Under the pieces are notes generated by a model. It did no database searches, had not been told where the DNA came from, and was given only the letters and a program-made list of their open reading frames with translations. Positions 1 to 7,928 of a stretch of 34,605 nt of DNA are shown piece by piece (position 1 is the first letter of the stretch; each line of letters begins with the position of its first letter). Made by a program: the position numbers and the translations under genes. Origin of the DNA: Ruminococcus sp. (GTDB lineage Bacteria; Bacillota; Clostridia; Oscillospirales; Ruminococcaceae); assembly GCA_021202895.1 (NCBI GenBank), contig JAJQCE010000016.1, positions 26,650 through 61,254 of the forward strand, in the 5' to 3' direction.

Positions 1-305
1 CGTCACGCTCCGCTTGGAGCGTGTGAGTTAAGCTTTAGTTTTTGCCGAACGGACGAAGTTGAAAAGTACTACATTTATGTTTAACTATTGATGTGCAAGG
101 ATGTGATATAATGAAAATTAAATTTGCAGTAATAAAAGTAATCGTAAATGACGAAAAAAGTCCTGAAAATCTTTGAAGATGACAAGGAATCGGTTATCGC
201 TTGCTACGGTACGAATCCGTCAAGGACTTTAGATTGAAGTGAGTTGAAACACCGTTTGCAAAATCACATATCCTCTTTGTCATGGTAACGCTCTGCGTCA
301 ACCTA
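1..305. other. Non-coding stretch with no confident gene
   Basis: A perfect 8-bp hairpin (CACGCTCC at 4-11, GGAGCGTG at 16-23) opens the window and may be the end of an upstream terminator, although no clean T-run follows. An extended -10-like TGATATAAT lies at 104-112. An ATG at 111, preceded by AAGGATGTG, opens a 21-codon frame to 176. An overlapping ATG at 148 opens a 29-codon frame to 237. Neither is recognisable, and they could be the debris of one frameshifted gene. An 8-bp inverted repeat, AAAGTCCT (156-163) and AGGACTTT (223-230), encloses the stretch between. Confidence 0.4.
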
Positions 306-383
306 TTAAGTGTATCTCTAAAAACCCTCGCCGCACATCTGCGGCAAACTTTTGCTGGCAATGGTTTTTAGAGATGCACTTAA
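306..383. repeat. 70-bp MITE-like palindrome flanked by TTAA
   Basis: Positions 310-326 and 363-379 form a 17-bp terminal inverted repeat with one mismatch (GTGTATCTCTAAAAACC against its complement). TTAA sits directly outside on both sides (306-309 and 380-383), as a 4-bp target duplication would. Inside is a second small hairpin (GCCGC 330-334, GCGGC 341-345). It holds no coding capacity. It ends 8 bp before the -35 box of the pyrK promoter. What is seen is the palindrome. That it is a non-autonomous transposable element is an inference; it could instead be a terminator-like hairpin, although no U-tract follows. Confidence 0.55.
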
Positions 384-391
384 ATTACTTA

Positions 392-420
392 TTGACAACC
401 ACTTCTCTTTATGATATAAT
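392..420 (+). promoter_or_regulatory. Sigma-A promoter of pyrK-pyrD-rnz
   Basis: TTGACA at 392-397, 17-bp spacer, TATAAT at 415-420 with an extended -10 TG at 412-413. Both hexamers are perfect consensus. Transcription would begin near 427, about 65 bases before pyrK. Confidence 0.85.
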
Positions 421-433
421 ATAATTACATTAA

Positions 434-463
434 GCGTGTGAGTTTAAATCGCACACAGGTGTG
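434..463 (+). promoter_or_regulatory. Leader segment with two mutually exclusive short hairpins
   Basis: In the short pyrK leader, CACAC at 452-456 can pair with GTGTG upstream (436-440) or with GTGTG downstream (459-463), but not with both. The element GTGTGAGTT occurs twice here and again at 21-29. No PyrR-binding sequence or intrinsic terminator is recognised. A regulatory role in pyrimidine control is only a possibility; the stems are short. Confidence 0.25.
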
Positions 464-493
464 AGTTGAAATTATTATATCAGGAGTTTTAAA

Positions 494-1276
494 ATGTACA
501 GACAAGGTAAATATGAAATTATAAAAAAGCGCGCAAAGATTTGCACTGGGTTTGATTTGAAAATTTTTGATTTTACTGTGAGGTGTCCTGAAATAGCAGT
601 GCTTGCAAAACCGGGACAGTTTGTTCAGATTGCGGCGGAGGGCTTTTTTCTTAGGCGACCTATTTCAATTTGCGATATAGACGCTGTGAACGGCACTATC
701 AGACTTGTTTTCGAGGTGAGAGGCAAGGGTACGCTAAAGCTTTCTGAGCTAAACGAGGGCGATTTTATTGATATAATCGCTCCTTTGGGAAATGGATTTA
801 CATTTTTGCCTGACAAAAAAGCAGTCTGTATCGGAGGCGGAATAGGTACTCCTCCTATGCTTTCAATCGCAAGGCTTTACGGTGAAAACGCAAAAGTGAT
901 CAGCGGATTCAGAAGCGAGCCGTTTTCTATTTTGCAGGAGGATTTTAAGGCGGCGGGCTGTCAGACAATTCTCTGTACCGATGACGGAACTGCAGGCGTT
1001 CACGGTTTTGTGACTGCGCCACTTGAGCAGATGCTTAAGACTGAAGGTGTAGATATAATTTATGCCTGCGGACCTATGCCGATGCTAAAAGGCATTGCGG
1101 AGCTTGCCCGCAAATACGGCGTAAGAAGCGAGCTTTCGCTTGAACAGCGTATGGCTTGCGGAGTGGGAGCTTGTCTGGTGTGCGCCTGCAAAACCGTTAA
1201 AAACGGCGAGCAGATACTCTCTCACGTCTGCAAGGACGGACCTGTGTTTGACGGCGAGGAGGTGGATTTTTCATGA
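494..1276 (+). CDS. pyrK: Dihydroorotate dehydrogenase B, electron transfer subunit
   Basis: PyrK passes electrons from the FMN-bearing PyrD subunit through a [2Fe-2S] cluster and FAD to NAD+, completing the dihydroorotate to orotate step of UMP synthesis in the cytoplasm. The 260 residues follow the family layout: a flavin-binding barrel with RRPIS, a nucleotide-binding region with GGGIGTPP, and a C-terminal [2Fe-2S] site. The cluster cysteines are C222, C227, C230 and C246 (C-x4-C-x2-C-x15-C). AGGAG lies at a normal distance before the ATG. The stop codon overlaps the pyrD start as ATGA, so the two are translationally coupled. Length and motifs are typical for Firmicutes. Confidence 0.96.
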   Translation: MYRQGKYEIIKKRAKICTGFDLKIFDFTVRCPEIAVLAKPGQFVQIAAEGFFLRRPISICDIDAVNGTIRLVFEVRGKGTLKLSELNEGDFIDIIAPLGNGFTFLPDKKAVCIGGGIGTPPMLSIARLYGENAKVISGFRSEPFSILQEDFKAAGCQTILCTDDGTAGVHGFVTAPLEQMLKTEGVDIIYACGPMPMLKGIAELARKYGVRSELSLEQRMACGVGACLVCACKTVKNGEQILSHVCKDGPVFDGEEVDFS

Positions 1277-2190
1277 GCAAAAGACTTTGCGTCAATATCT
1301 GCGGAGTGGAATTTAAAAATCCTGTGATTCCTGCAAGCGGAACTTATGGCTACGGCAGAGAATACGAGTGCCTTTATGAGCTTTCGAGGCTTGGAGGAAT
1401 TTCAGTCAAGGGAACGACGCTTAATCCCCGTCAGGGGAATCCTGCGCCGAGAGTTGCCGAAACACCCTGCGGTATGCTCAATTCAGTCGGACTTCAAAAC
1501 GGCGGCGTTCATCGCTTTTTGGATTATGAGCTGCCTAATCTTTTGAAAAAGGACACCAGAATCATTGCAAATATCGCAGGCGCAACAGTTGAGGAATGTG
1601 CTGAGATCGCTTCGCTTTTAAATCCCAGCGAGGTTGATATGATAGAGCTTAACATAAGCTGTCCTAACGTAAAGCAGGGAGGAGCGGCTTTCGGCACAAG
1701 CTGTAAAATCGCAGGCGAGGTAACGGCGGCAGTGAAAAAAGAGCTTCCCTGTAAGCCGCTTATGGTAAAGCTTTCGCCGAACGTCACTGATATTACCGAA
1801 ATTGCAAGATCGGTTGAAGCGGCAGGAGCGGACGCTGTGTCGCTTATAAATACGATTCTGGGAATGAGAATAGATATAAAAACCAAGCGTCCTGTTTTGA
1901 AAAACAACGTCGGAGGACTTTCCGGTCCTGCTGTATTTCCCGTTGCGCTGAGAATGGTCTGGCAGACGGCAAACGCCGTTAAGGTTCCCGTTGTAGGAAT
2001 GGGCGGAATTTCAACATGGGAGGATGCGGTTGAAATGATGATGGCAGGCGCAGCCGCCGTTCAGGTGGGAGCTGCGATTTTTGCAGACCCTTATGCGCCG
2101 ATAAAGATAATTGACGGACTTGAAAAATACTGCGAGGATAACAAAATAGACAATATTTCGCAAATTGTCGGCAGTGTAGAGCCGTGGTAA
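1273..2190 (+). CDS. pyrD: Dihydroorotate dehydrogenase B, catalytic subunit
   Basis: A class 1B FMN enzyme that oxidises dihydroorotate to orotate and hands the electrons to PyrK. It has 305 residues in a TIM-barrel fold. The NISCPNV motif places the catalytic cysteine at C130, which is the class 1 signature (class 2 enzymes have serine). The phosphate-binding end GMGGIS and the following VQVGAAIF are also as expected. It overlaps pyrK by four bases. The pairing with pyrK immediately upstream settles the 1B assignment. No other pyr gene is in the window apart from the distant pyrH. Confidence 0.96.
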   Translation: MSKRLCVNICGVEFKNPVIPASGTYGYGREYECLYELSRLGGISVKGTTLNPRQGNPAPRVAETPCGMLNSVGLQNGGVHRFLDYELPNLLKKDTRIIANIAGATVEECAEIASLLNPSEVDMIELNISCPNVKQGGAAFGTSCKIAGEVTAAVKKELPCKPLMVKLSPNVTDITEIARSVEAAGADAVSLINTILGMRIDIKTKRPVLKNNVGGLSGPAVFPVALRMVWQTANAVKVPVVGMGGISTWEDAVEMMMAGAAAVQVGAAIFADPYAPIKIIDGLEKYCEDNKIDNISQIVGSVEPW

Positions 2191-2208
2191 CGAGAGGAGA
2201 AAAGCTTT

Positions 2209-3129
2209 ATGCCTGAAATAACCCTTGTAGGCACAGGAGGAATGATGCCGCTTAAATATCGTTGGCTGACCTCCTGCTATATCGAGCATAACGGCTCGGC
2301 GGTTCTGATAGACTGCGGCGAGGGAACGCAGATTGCGCTTGCTCAGGCGGAATGTAAAATCAGCCGCATAAATGTGCTGCTGATAACCCACACTCACGCC
2401 GACCATGTTTCAGGGCTGCCCGGATTTTTGCTTTCGCTGGGAAATTCGGAGCGCACCGAGCCGCTTGATATTTATGTGCCGTATGGAAAGACTAAAATTA
2501 TTAAGAATCTGATGTGTATTTGCGACAGACTAGACTTCGATGTGAGAATACATGAGCTTAGTACTAAAGACGAAAGCTCCTTTATCGCAGAAACGATAGA
2601 CCCAATGCTTGAGGTGCGTTCTCTGCCTCTAAGACACAGCTGCGATTGTTTAGGATATTCGCTCACCTTCAGACGAAAGCAGGTTTTTCTTCCCGATGAA
2701 GCTAAGCGTTTAGACGTGCCGCTTGAAAAGTGGAAAATTCTCCACAGAGGCGAGAGCGTTTTGCTTGACGACGGGCGCACAATTACGCCTGATATGGTGA
2801 CACAAAATTCCCGCCGTCCGATAAAAATCACCTATGTAACCGACACGCTTCCGTTTGCGGCAATTTCAGAGTTTGCTTACGGCTCGCAGCTTTTTATCTG
2901 CGAGGGAATGTACGGCGACAGGGACAAGAAAAAAAGCATGAACCACAAGGGGCATATGCTTATGCAGGACGCTTGCAGATTAGCTCAGAATGCACAGGCG
3001 GAGCAGCTTTGGCTTACCCATTACAGCCCTGCTGAATTTTATCCTGAAAATTATTCTAAGGAGCTTAAAAAGCTTTTTGAAAATATTGTAATCAGCAAGG
3101 ACGGTCAGAAAACTGAAATCAAGGATTGA
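2209..3129 (+). CDS. rnz: Ribonuclease Z-type metallo-beta-lactamase nuclease
   Basis: Likely removes 3' trailers from tRNA precursors. The 306 residues carry the zinc motif THTHADH, the RNase Z signature CGEGTQ near the N-terminus, HSCDCLGYSL, the metal Asp in TDT, the HKGH site and a closing LTHYSPA. The stretch RGESVLLDDGRTITPD resembles the conserved RNase Z linker before the TDT strand. Two differences stand out: no clear GP-rich exosite arm is visible, and the final motif is LTHYSPA where HFSPRY is more usual. A related phosphodiesterase-type enzyme is therefore possible. GAGAGGAG precedes the ATG, and the gene follows pyrD by 18 bases, so it is probably co-transcribed. Confidence 0.8.
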   Translation: MPEITLVGTGGMMPLKYRWLTSCYIEHNGSAVLIDCGEGTQIALAQAECKISRINVLLITHTHADHVSGLPGFLLSLGNSERTEPLDIYVPYGKTKIIKNLMCICDRLDFDVRIHELSTKDESSFIAETIDPMLEVRSLPLRHSCDCLGYSLTFRRKQVFLPDEAKRLDVPLEKWKILHRGESVLLDDGRTITPDMVTQNSRRPIKITYVTDTLPFAAISEFAYGSQLFICEGMYGDRDKKKSMNHKGHMLMQDACRLAQNAQAEQLWLTHYSPAEFYPENYSKELKKLFENIVISKDGQKTEIKD

Positions 3130-3132
3130 AAA

Positions 3133-3176
3133 TAAGGCAACATACATACAAAAGGCTTTGTACGTCTGTCGCCTTA
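3133..3176. repeat. Imperfect 44-bp inverted repeat after rnz
   Basis: TAAGGC at 3133-3138 pairs with GCCTTA at 3171-3176. The stem continues through ACA/TGT and TACAAA/TTTGTA with three or four mismatches. Read on the minus strand it is followed by TTATTTTC, so it could act as a second-line terminator for the zinc-ribbon gene. On the plus strand no U-tract follows. Confidence 0.4.
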
Positions 3177-3186
3177 AACAAAAAAG

Positions 3187-3226
3187 CGGCGGCTCAATTT
3201 GAACCGCCGTTTCTTTATTTTTGTTA
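3187..3226. terminator. Bidirectional terminator between rnz and the zinc-ribbon gene
   Basis: CGGCGG (3187-3192) pairs with CCGCCG (3204-3209), and a few inner bases (TCA/TGA) extend the stem. Plus-strand transcripts run into TTTCTTTATTTTTG. Minus-strand transcripts run into CTTTTTTG. It therefore serves the convergent genes on both sides. Confidence 0.85.
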
Positions 3227-3499
3227 TTCCTCTTTCATCTTAGCGAAGCATTCGCTGCAATATACAGGTCTGTCCTCACGCGGCTTAAACGGAATTGTCG
3301 CCTCTCCTCCGCAGGCTGCGCATACAGTAGTGTACATCTGTCTTTCTCCTCTGTTTGACTGCTTACGTGCGCCGCGGCAAGCCTTGCATCTCTGCGGCTC
3401 GTTTTCAAAGCCTTTTTCAGCATAAAACTCCTGCTCTCCAGCTGTAAAAACAAACTCGTTTCCACAATCCTTGCATACTAATGTCTTGTCTTCGTACAT
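3224..3499 (-). CDS. Small protein with two zinc ribbons
   Basis: A 91-residue soluble protein with two treble-type zinc ribbons. The first uses C9-x2-C12 and C38-x2-C41. The second uses C60-x2-C63 and C81-x2-C84 within FKPREDRPVYCSEC. The first half resembles the 'probable zinc-ribbon' family common in Clostridia (Pfam zf-trcl type), and the RPVYC element recurs in many small CxxC proteins. The molecular function is not known; nucleic-acid binding or a role as a small regulatory factor is only a guess. An AGG-rich stretch precedes the ATG on the minus strand. It lies between a tRNA-like remnant upstream and a strong terminator downstream. Confidence 0.82.
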   Translation of the reverse strand: MYEDKTLVCKDCGNEFVFTAGEQEFYAEKGFENEPQRCKACRGARKQSNRGERQMYTTVCAACGGEATIPFKPREDRPVYCSECFAKMKEE

Positions 3500-3558
3500 G
3501 ATAAACCTAACCTTTCCGATTGCTTTGGACTATCCCAAGCCAACATATTATTTTAATT

Positions 3559-3630
3559 TGCGTCAAGTCGGATTTGCACCGACATCTCCGCCGCTTGCGG
3601 CAGCGTTCTTCGCTTGAACCATTGGACACA
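3559..3630 (-). pseudogene. Degenerate tRNA-like sequence
   Basis: Read on the minus strand, 72 bases can be folded as a cloverleaf. The acceptor halves GTGTCCA and TTGACGC pair with one mismatch. The D-stem is GTTC/GAAC, the anticodon-like stem CTGCC/GGCGG and the T-stem GTCGG/CCGAC. Key tRNA features are missing. The D-loop lacks GG, the T-loop is TGCAAAT rather than TTCNANN, the anticodon loop is six bases (GCAAGC) with no U33, and no CCA is encoded. It looks like a decayed tRNA whose anticodon arm was replaced by a small GC palindrome. A chance fold is the alternative. Confidence 0.3.
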
Positions 3631-3637
3631 TATATTT

Positions 3638-3657
3638 TGCCGCACATTTTGTGCGGA
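3638..3657 (-). terminator. Hairpin terminator after the sigma factor gene
   Basis: On the minus strand CCGCAC pairs with GTGCGG (plus positions 3651-3656 and 3640-3645) in a short loop, 13 bases after the stop codon. Only an A-rich stretch (AAAATATAT) follows rather than a T-run, so it is a weak or partial terminator in this direction. Confidence 0.45.
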
Positions 3658-3669
3658 TTTTAACAAAAG

Positions 3670-4203
3670 CTATTTGCCAAAGCCCTCTCTGAGCTTTTTT
3701 CTCGCTCTTTGCATTGAGTTGTCAACGCTCTTTTCGCTGACTCTCATTTCAGCGGCAATTTCCTTGTAGCTTAAACCCATGAGATAATAGGTTACCGTTT
3801 CACGCTCACGCTTGGTCAGACAGCGTTCAATCAGGTCGTAAAGCTCGTCCGTGCTGTCGCTGTAGCTATGCTCGTTTTCCGTCTCCGCTAAGGTGTCTGT
3901 AATATCCTCTGATGAAGCGAAAGGAATGTTTGATTTTAAAGCTGAGAGCATTTTATTTTTGGCACAGGTAAGCAGAAAGGCTTTTGCCGAAGCACGAGAG
4001 CTGTCAAAGCTGTCAATTGCCGAAAGTGCGCCGAGCATACCCTCCTGAAATAAATCCTCAGAAATCTGAGCGTTAAATTTTTTTGAAAGCGATTTTATGT
4101 ACGGTGAAATTCTTGACATAAGCTCAGCTGAAGCCGCTGAATCTGTCTTTGCAAGCTCTGTAAGCTCCTCATCGCTAAGTTCAGAAAAAAAATCTTTTTC
4201 CAT
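3670..4203 (-). CDS. Sigma-70 family RNA polymerase sigma factor (SigH-like)
   Basis: A 177-residue alternative sigma factor that directs RNA polymerase to a special promoter class. Region 2 is seen as EDLFQEGMLGALSAIDSFD, followed by KAFLLTCAKNKML. After an acidic linker, region 4 carries the helix-turn-helix LTKRERETVTYYLMGLSYKEIA and VSEKSVDNSMQRARKKL. The length and single regions 2 and 4 fit the SigH/ECF-like size class. The start is supported by GGAG nine bases before the ATG. No anti-sigma gene lies beside it. It is transcribed away from tgt from its own promoter. Its regulon cannot be inferred here. Confidence 0.9.
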   Translation of the reverse strand: MEKDFFSELSDEELTELAKTDSAASAELMSRISPYIKSLSKKFNAQISEDLFQEGMLGALSAIDSFDSSRASAKAFLLTCAKNKMLSALKSNIPFASSEDITDTLAETENEHSYSDSTDELYDLIERCLTKRERETVTYYLMGLSYKEIAAEMRVSEKSVDNSMQRARKKLREGFGK

Positions 4204-4243
4204 AATTTACCGCTCCAAAAATACACCTTTTGCCTATAATACT

Positions 4244-4272
4244 ATAATAGCACAATATAACAAAAAAGTCAA
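4244..4272 (-). promoter_or_regulatory. Promoter of the sigma factor gene
   Basis: On the minus strand TTGACT (plus 4267-4272), 17-bp spacer, TATTAT (plus 4244-4249). It lies about 40 bp before the start codon and looks like an ordinary sigma-A promoter. Confidence 0.65.
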
Positions 4273-4429
4273 GACATTTTTAAAATTTATTTACCAAACG
4301 AAAAAATTCGTTGTATTTTACAATTATATTACTCATATTTTGTACATTTTTTCTATAAAACAAGCAATTTACTGTTAAAAATTCTTGACAAAGCAGATTT
4401 TTTGAGCGAACCTTTGCATAAAACGCTTG

Positions 4430-4458
4430 TTGACAAAGCCTTTTTTGTGTGATAAAAT
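4430..4458 (+). promoter_or_regulatory. Promoter of tgt
   Basis: TTGACA at 4430-4435, 17-bp spacer, TAAAAT at 4453-4458 preceded by TG at 4450-4451. The start codon follows about 60 bp later. Confidence 0.75.
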
Positions 4459-4487
4459 ATTAAGGTGAGAATTTTTTATATGATTGA

Positions 4488-5681
<1,194 letters not shown>

Positions 5682-5696
5682 AAGAGGAGAGTATCT

Positions 5697-6371
5697 ATGA
5701 TTAAGCTTGCGATTTTTGACCTTGACGGCACGCTTGCGGATACAGTCGAGGATTTAGCGGACGCTGTAAACCTTGCGCTTGAGCAGGGCGGCTTTGAAAA
5801 AAGAAGCGTTGACGAAATCAGACGCTTTGTCGGAAACGGCACAAAGAAGCTGATAGAGCGAGCCTTGCCGAACGGAGCTTTGCAAAGCGAGCAGGAGAAA
5901 ATCCATAAGGAATTTTCTAGCCTTTACGAGCAAAACTGTCTTAATAAAACCAAACTGTACGATGGTATAAACGAAGTGCTTAAAGAGCTTAAAAGTGGCG
6001 GTATAATGTGCGCAGTCGCTTCAAATAAGCCTGATGCATTTTCTAAGCGGATAGTGTACTCGCTGTTTGAAAGAGAGGATTTTGAGCTTGTGCTGGGAAA
6101 GGCTGACGGCAGAAAAGCTAAGCCTGCGCCTGATATTGTCTTTGAGATTTTAAGCAGGCTTGACGTTGAGAAAAGCGAGGCTGTTATTATCGGCGATTCA
6201 GGCGTTGATACAAAAACCGCAAAGGCGGCGGAGCTTTTGTCGATAGGCTGCGAGTGGGGCTTCAGAGGCAGAGAGGAGCTTGTGCGAAGCGGAGCGGATT
6301 TTATCGCCGAAAAGCCAAAGGATATTGTGGGGATTATAGCGGCACTTAATAATCAGGAGTTCCCATTGTAA
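5697..6371 (+). CDS. HAD-family phosphatase, phosphoglycolate phosphatase-like
   Basis: A 224-residue haloacid dehalogenase-type hydrolase. Motif I is FDLDGT with nucleophile D8 and acid D10. Motif II is the serine of VASNKPD, motif III the lysine of KAKPAPD, and motif IV GDSGVDTKTA. A helical cap lies between motif I and the rest (subclass C1). This is the Gph/PpaX pattern. The substrate could be phosphoglycolate or another small phosphate ester, which sequence alone cannot decide. GAGGAGAG precedes the ATG, and it probably shares the tgt transcript. Confidence 0.88.
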   Translation: MIKLAIFDLDGTLADTVEDLADAVNLALEQGGFEKRSVDEIRRFVGNGTKKLIERALPNGALQSEQEKIHKEFSSLYEQNCLNKTKLYDGINEVLKELKSGGIMCAVASNKPDAFSKRIVYSLFEREDFELVLGKADGRKAKPAPDIVFEILSRLDVEKSEAVIIGDSGVDTKTAKAAELLSIGCEWGFRGREELVRSGADFIAEKPKDIVGIIAALNNQEFPL

Positions 6372-6387
6372 AATTTTTATTAAATTC

Positions 6388-6416
6388 TTGCAAAAATATA
6401 AATGGTGTGCTATAAT
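6388..6416 (+). promoter_or_regulatory. Promoter of the pheST leader
   Basis: TTGCAA at 6388-6393, 17-bp spacer, TATAAT at 6411-6416. The transcript would start near 6423, so the multi-hairpin element and the T-box both lie within the leader RNA. A hairpin (GCGTGAT/ATCACGC, 6434-6457) follows the start. Confidence 0.75.
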
Positions 6417-6472
6417 ATTTAAAGCGGAGCAATGCGTGATAAGCTCGCTTAATCACGCTTGCGACTGCTTGC

Positions 6473-6581
6473 AACAAGTGCAAGGAGCCGCAAGGCTCCG
6501 CTGGGTTTCAGTGGGGGATTATATCCCCTACTGAAAGTCAGAATGACCGCCACCTAAGAGGGGGGGTCATATGCACTTGTT
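6473..6581. repeat. Multi-hairpin element bounded by a 10-bp inverted repeat
   Basis: AACAAGTGCA (6473-6482) and TGCACTTGTT (6572-6581) are exact inverted repeats enclosing three hairpins. The first is GGAGCC/GGCTCC at 6484-6499 with a GCAA loop. The second is a 14-bp stem with one wobble at 6506-6536 and a 3-base loop. The third is TGACC...GGTCA at 6544-6569. It codes for nothing. It lies between the promoter and the T-box, so it is transcribed as part of the leader. It looks like an inserted small element or a structured RNA module; no family is recognised and no target duplication is seen. Confidence 0.6.
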
Positions 6582-6590
6582 ATAGTGTAT

Positions 6591-6864
6591 AAACGCTGTG
6601 ACCAAGAGAGTAGGTTGGCGATATAAGGATTCTAAGAGAGGGGATACCGATGGGCTGAGAGTATCCTTAAGTCCTTGTCCGATTGAAGTTCACTTGCGAG
6701 CGGTTTTGTTTAACGGCATTTGCCAAGTAGACGAGAACGTATACGCCGCGTTAAGGCTGTAGGGAAGTGACAGCTTCTTTGCCGATATGGGTGGTAAGCT
6801 TCAGTGTATTGTGAAGCAAGCAAAGCTTTTTTAGCCTTGTCCCGTTGTCGGGACAGGGCTTTTG
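6591..6864 (+). promoter_or_regulatory. T-box riboswitch, tRNA-Phe responsive
   Basis: A tRNA-sensing leader that lets transcription continue when uncharged tRNA-Phe accumulates. Stem I is closed by AAACGCT (6591) with AGCGGTTT (6699). It contains AAGAGAGTAG, AGAGAG with the distal loop region near 6633-6662, and the specifier loop GAAGTTCACTTGCGAG, where TTC (6689-6691) is a Phe codon. The T-box core GGGTGGTAAGCTT follows, with TGGT at 6792-6795 matching ACCA, the 3' end expected of tRNA-Phe. The usual ACCGCG half is AAGCTT here, and a matching AGCTTC upstream (about 6768) keeps the antiterminator pairing. The terminator is at 6833-6864. Specifier and downstream gene agree. Confidence 0.9.
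6833..6864 (+). terminator. T-box-controlled terminator
   Basis: A 12-bp stem with one G-U pair (6833-6844 with 6849-6860), a TTGT loop, and a short T-run ending in TTTTGT. It stands 30 bp before the pheS start codon. Confidence 0.88.
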
Positions 6865-6893
6865 TCATATATATTTAAAGGAGGAAAATCAAA

Positions 6894-7913
6894 ATGACCG
6901 AGCAGCTTAAAGCGATTGAGGAACGTGCTAAAGCGGAGCTTGAAAAGGCTTCGGATATAAAATCGCTTGATGAAATCAGAGTGAGATTTTTAGGTAAAAA
7001 GGGAGAAATTACTGCGATACTTAAGCAGATGGGAAAGCTCACTCCCGAAGAACGTCCCGTTATAGGACAGCTTGCAAACAAGGTAAGAGCTGATATTGAG
7101 GAGAGCATTTCAAATGCGCAGAGTATTGTTAAGGCAAAGGCGGCGGCGGCAAAGCTTGAAGCGGAGCGAATAGATGTGACTTTGCCTGGAAAAGCTCCGA
7201 AGCTGGGAAGCGCGCACCCGCTTAACGCTACCTTGTCGGAGGTTGAGGAGGTTTTCTTAGGCATGGGCTTTGATATAGTAGAGGGTCCTGAAGTGGAAAC
7301 CGACTACTATTGCTTTGAAGCGCTAAATATGCCGAAGCACCACCCTGCAAGAGATACGCAGGATACATTCTATATAAACGATAACGTGCTGCTCAGAACG
7401 CAGACCTCAAGCGTTCAGATTCGCACGATGGAAAAGCGCAAGCCGCCTATCCGCATAATTTCACCTGGCAGAGTTTATCGCTCGGACGCTGTTGACGCAA
7501 CTCACTCTCCGCTGTTTCATCAGATTGAGGGACTTGTGATTGATAAAGGAATTACAATGGCGGATCTTATGGGAACGCTGGAGCTTCTGCTTAAGCGGCT
7601 TTACGGTGAGCAGACGCAGCTGCGTTTTCGTCCTCATCATTTTCCGTATACAGAGCCGAGCGCAGAGGTGGATCTGATGTGCTTTAACTGTCACGGCAAG
7701 GGCTGTTCGATGTGCAAGCAGGAGGGTTATGTTGAGCTTTTAGGTTCAGGAATGGTTCATCCTAAGGTTTTAGAGGGCTGTGGAATCGACCCTGAAATTT
7801 ACAGCGGCTTTGCATTTGGAATCGGACTTGAGCGCATAACGATGGGAAGATACAGCATAAACGATATGCGCCTGCTGTATGAAAACGACATGAGATTTTT
7901 AGAGCAGTTTTAA
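6894..7913 (+). CDS. pheS: Phenylalanyl-tRNA synthetase, alpha subunit
   Basis: Catalytic subunit of the alpha2-beta2 enzyme that charges tRNA-Phe. The 339 residues begin with an N-terminal coiled-coil arm (about 1-90), followed by the class II core. Motif 2 appears as PGRVYRSDAVDATHSPLFHQIEGLV, and motif 3 as GFAFGIGLERITMGRY. A small CxxC insert (CFNCHGKGCSMCKQEGY) is common in the family. AAAGGAGG sits before the ATG. It is expressed under the T-box and is followed by pheT after 15 bases. Confidence 0.97.
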   Translation: MTEQLKAIEERAKAELEKASDIKSLDEIRVRFLGKKGEITAILKQMGKLTPEERPVIGQLANKVRADIEESISNAQSIVKAKAAAAKLEAERIDVTLPGKAPKLGSAHPLNATLSEVEEVFLGMGFDIVEGPEVETDYYCFEALNMPKHHPARDTQDTFYINDNVLLRTQTSSVQIRTMEKRKPPIRIISPGRVYRSDAVDATHSPLFHQIEGLVIDKGITMADLMGTLELLLKRLYGEQTQLRFRPHHFPYTEPSAEVDLMCFNCHGKGCSMCKQEGYVELLGSGMVHPKVLEGCGIDPEIYSGFAFGIGLERITMGRYSINDMRLLYENDMRFLEQF

Positions 7914-7928
7914 GAGGGGAGATTAGCT

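Noticed and set aside
148-237. 29-codon ORF in the upstream region
   Set aside because: No ribosome binding site, no recognisable homology, and it overlaps another short frame. It is mentioned only as possible gene debris.
3126-3425. Plus-strand ORF across the zinc-ribbon gene
   Set aside because: It overlaps a terminator and is the reverse frame of a protein with eight ordered zinc cysteines.
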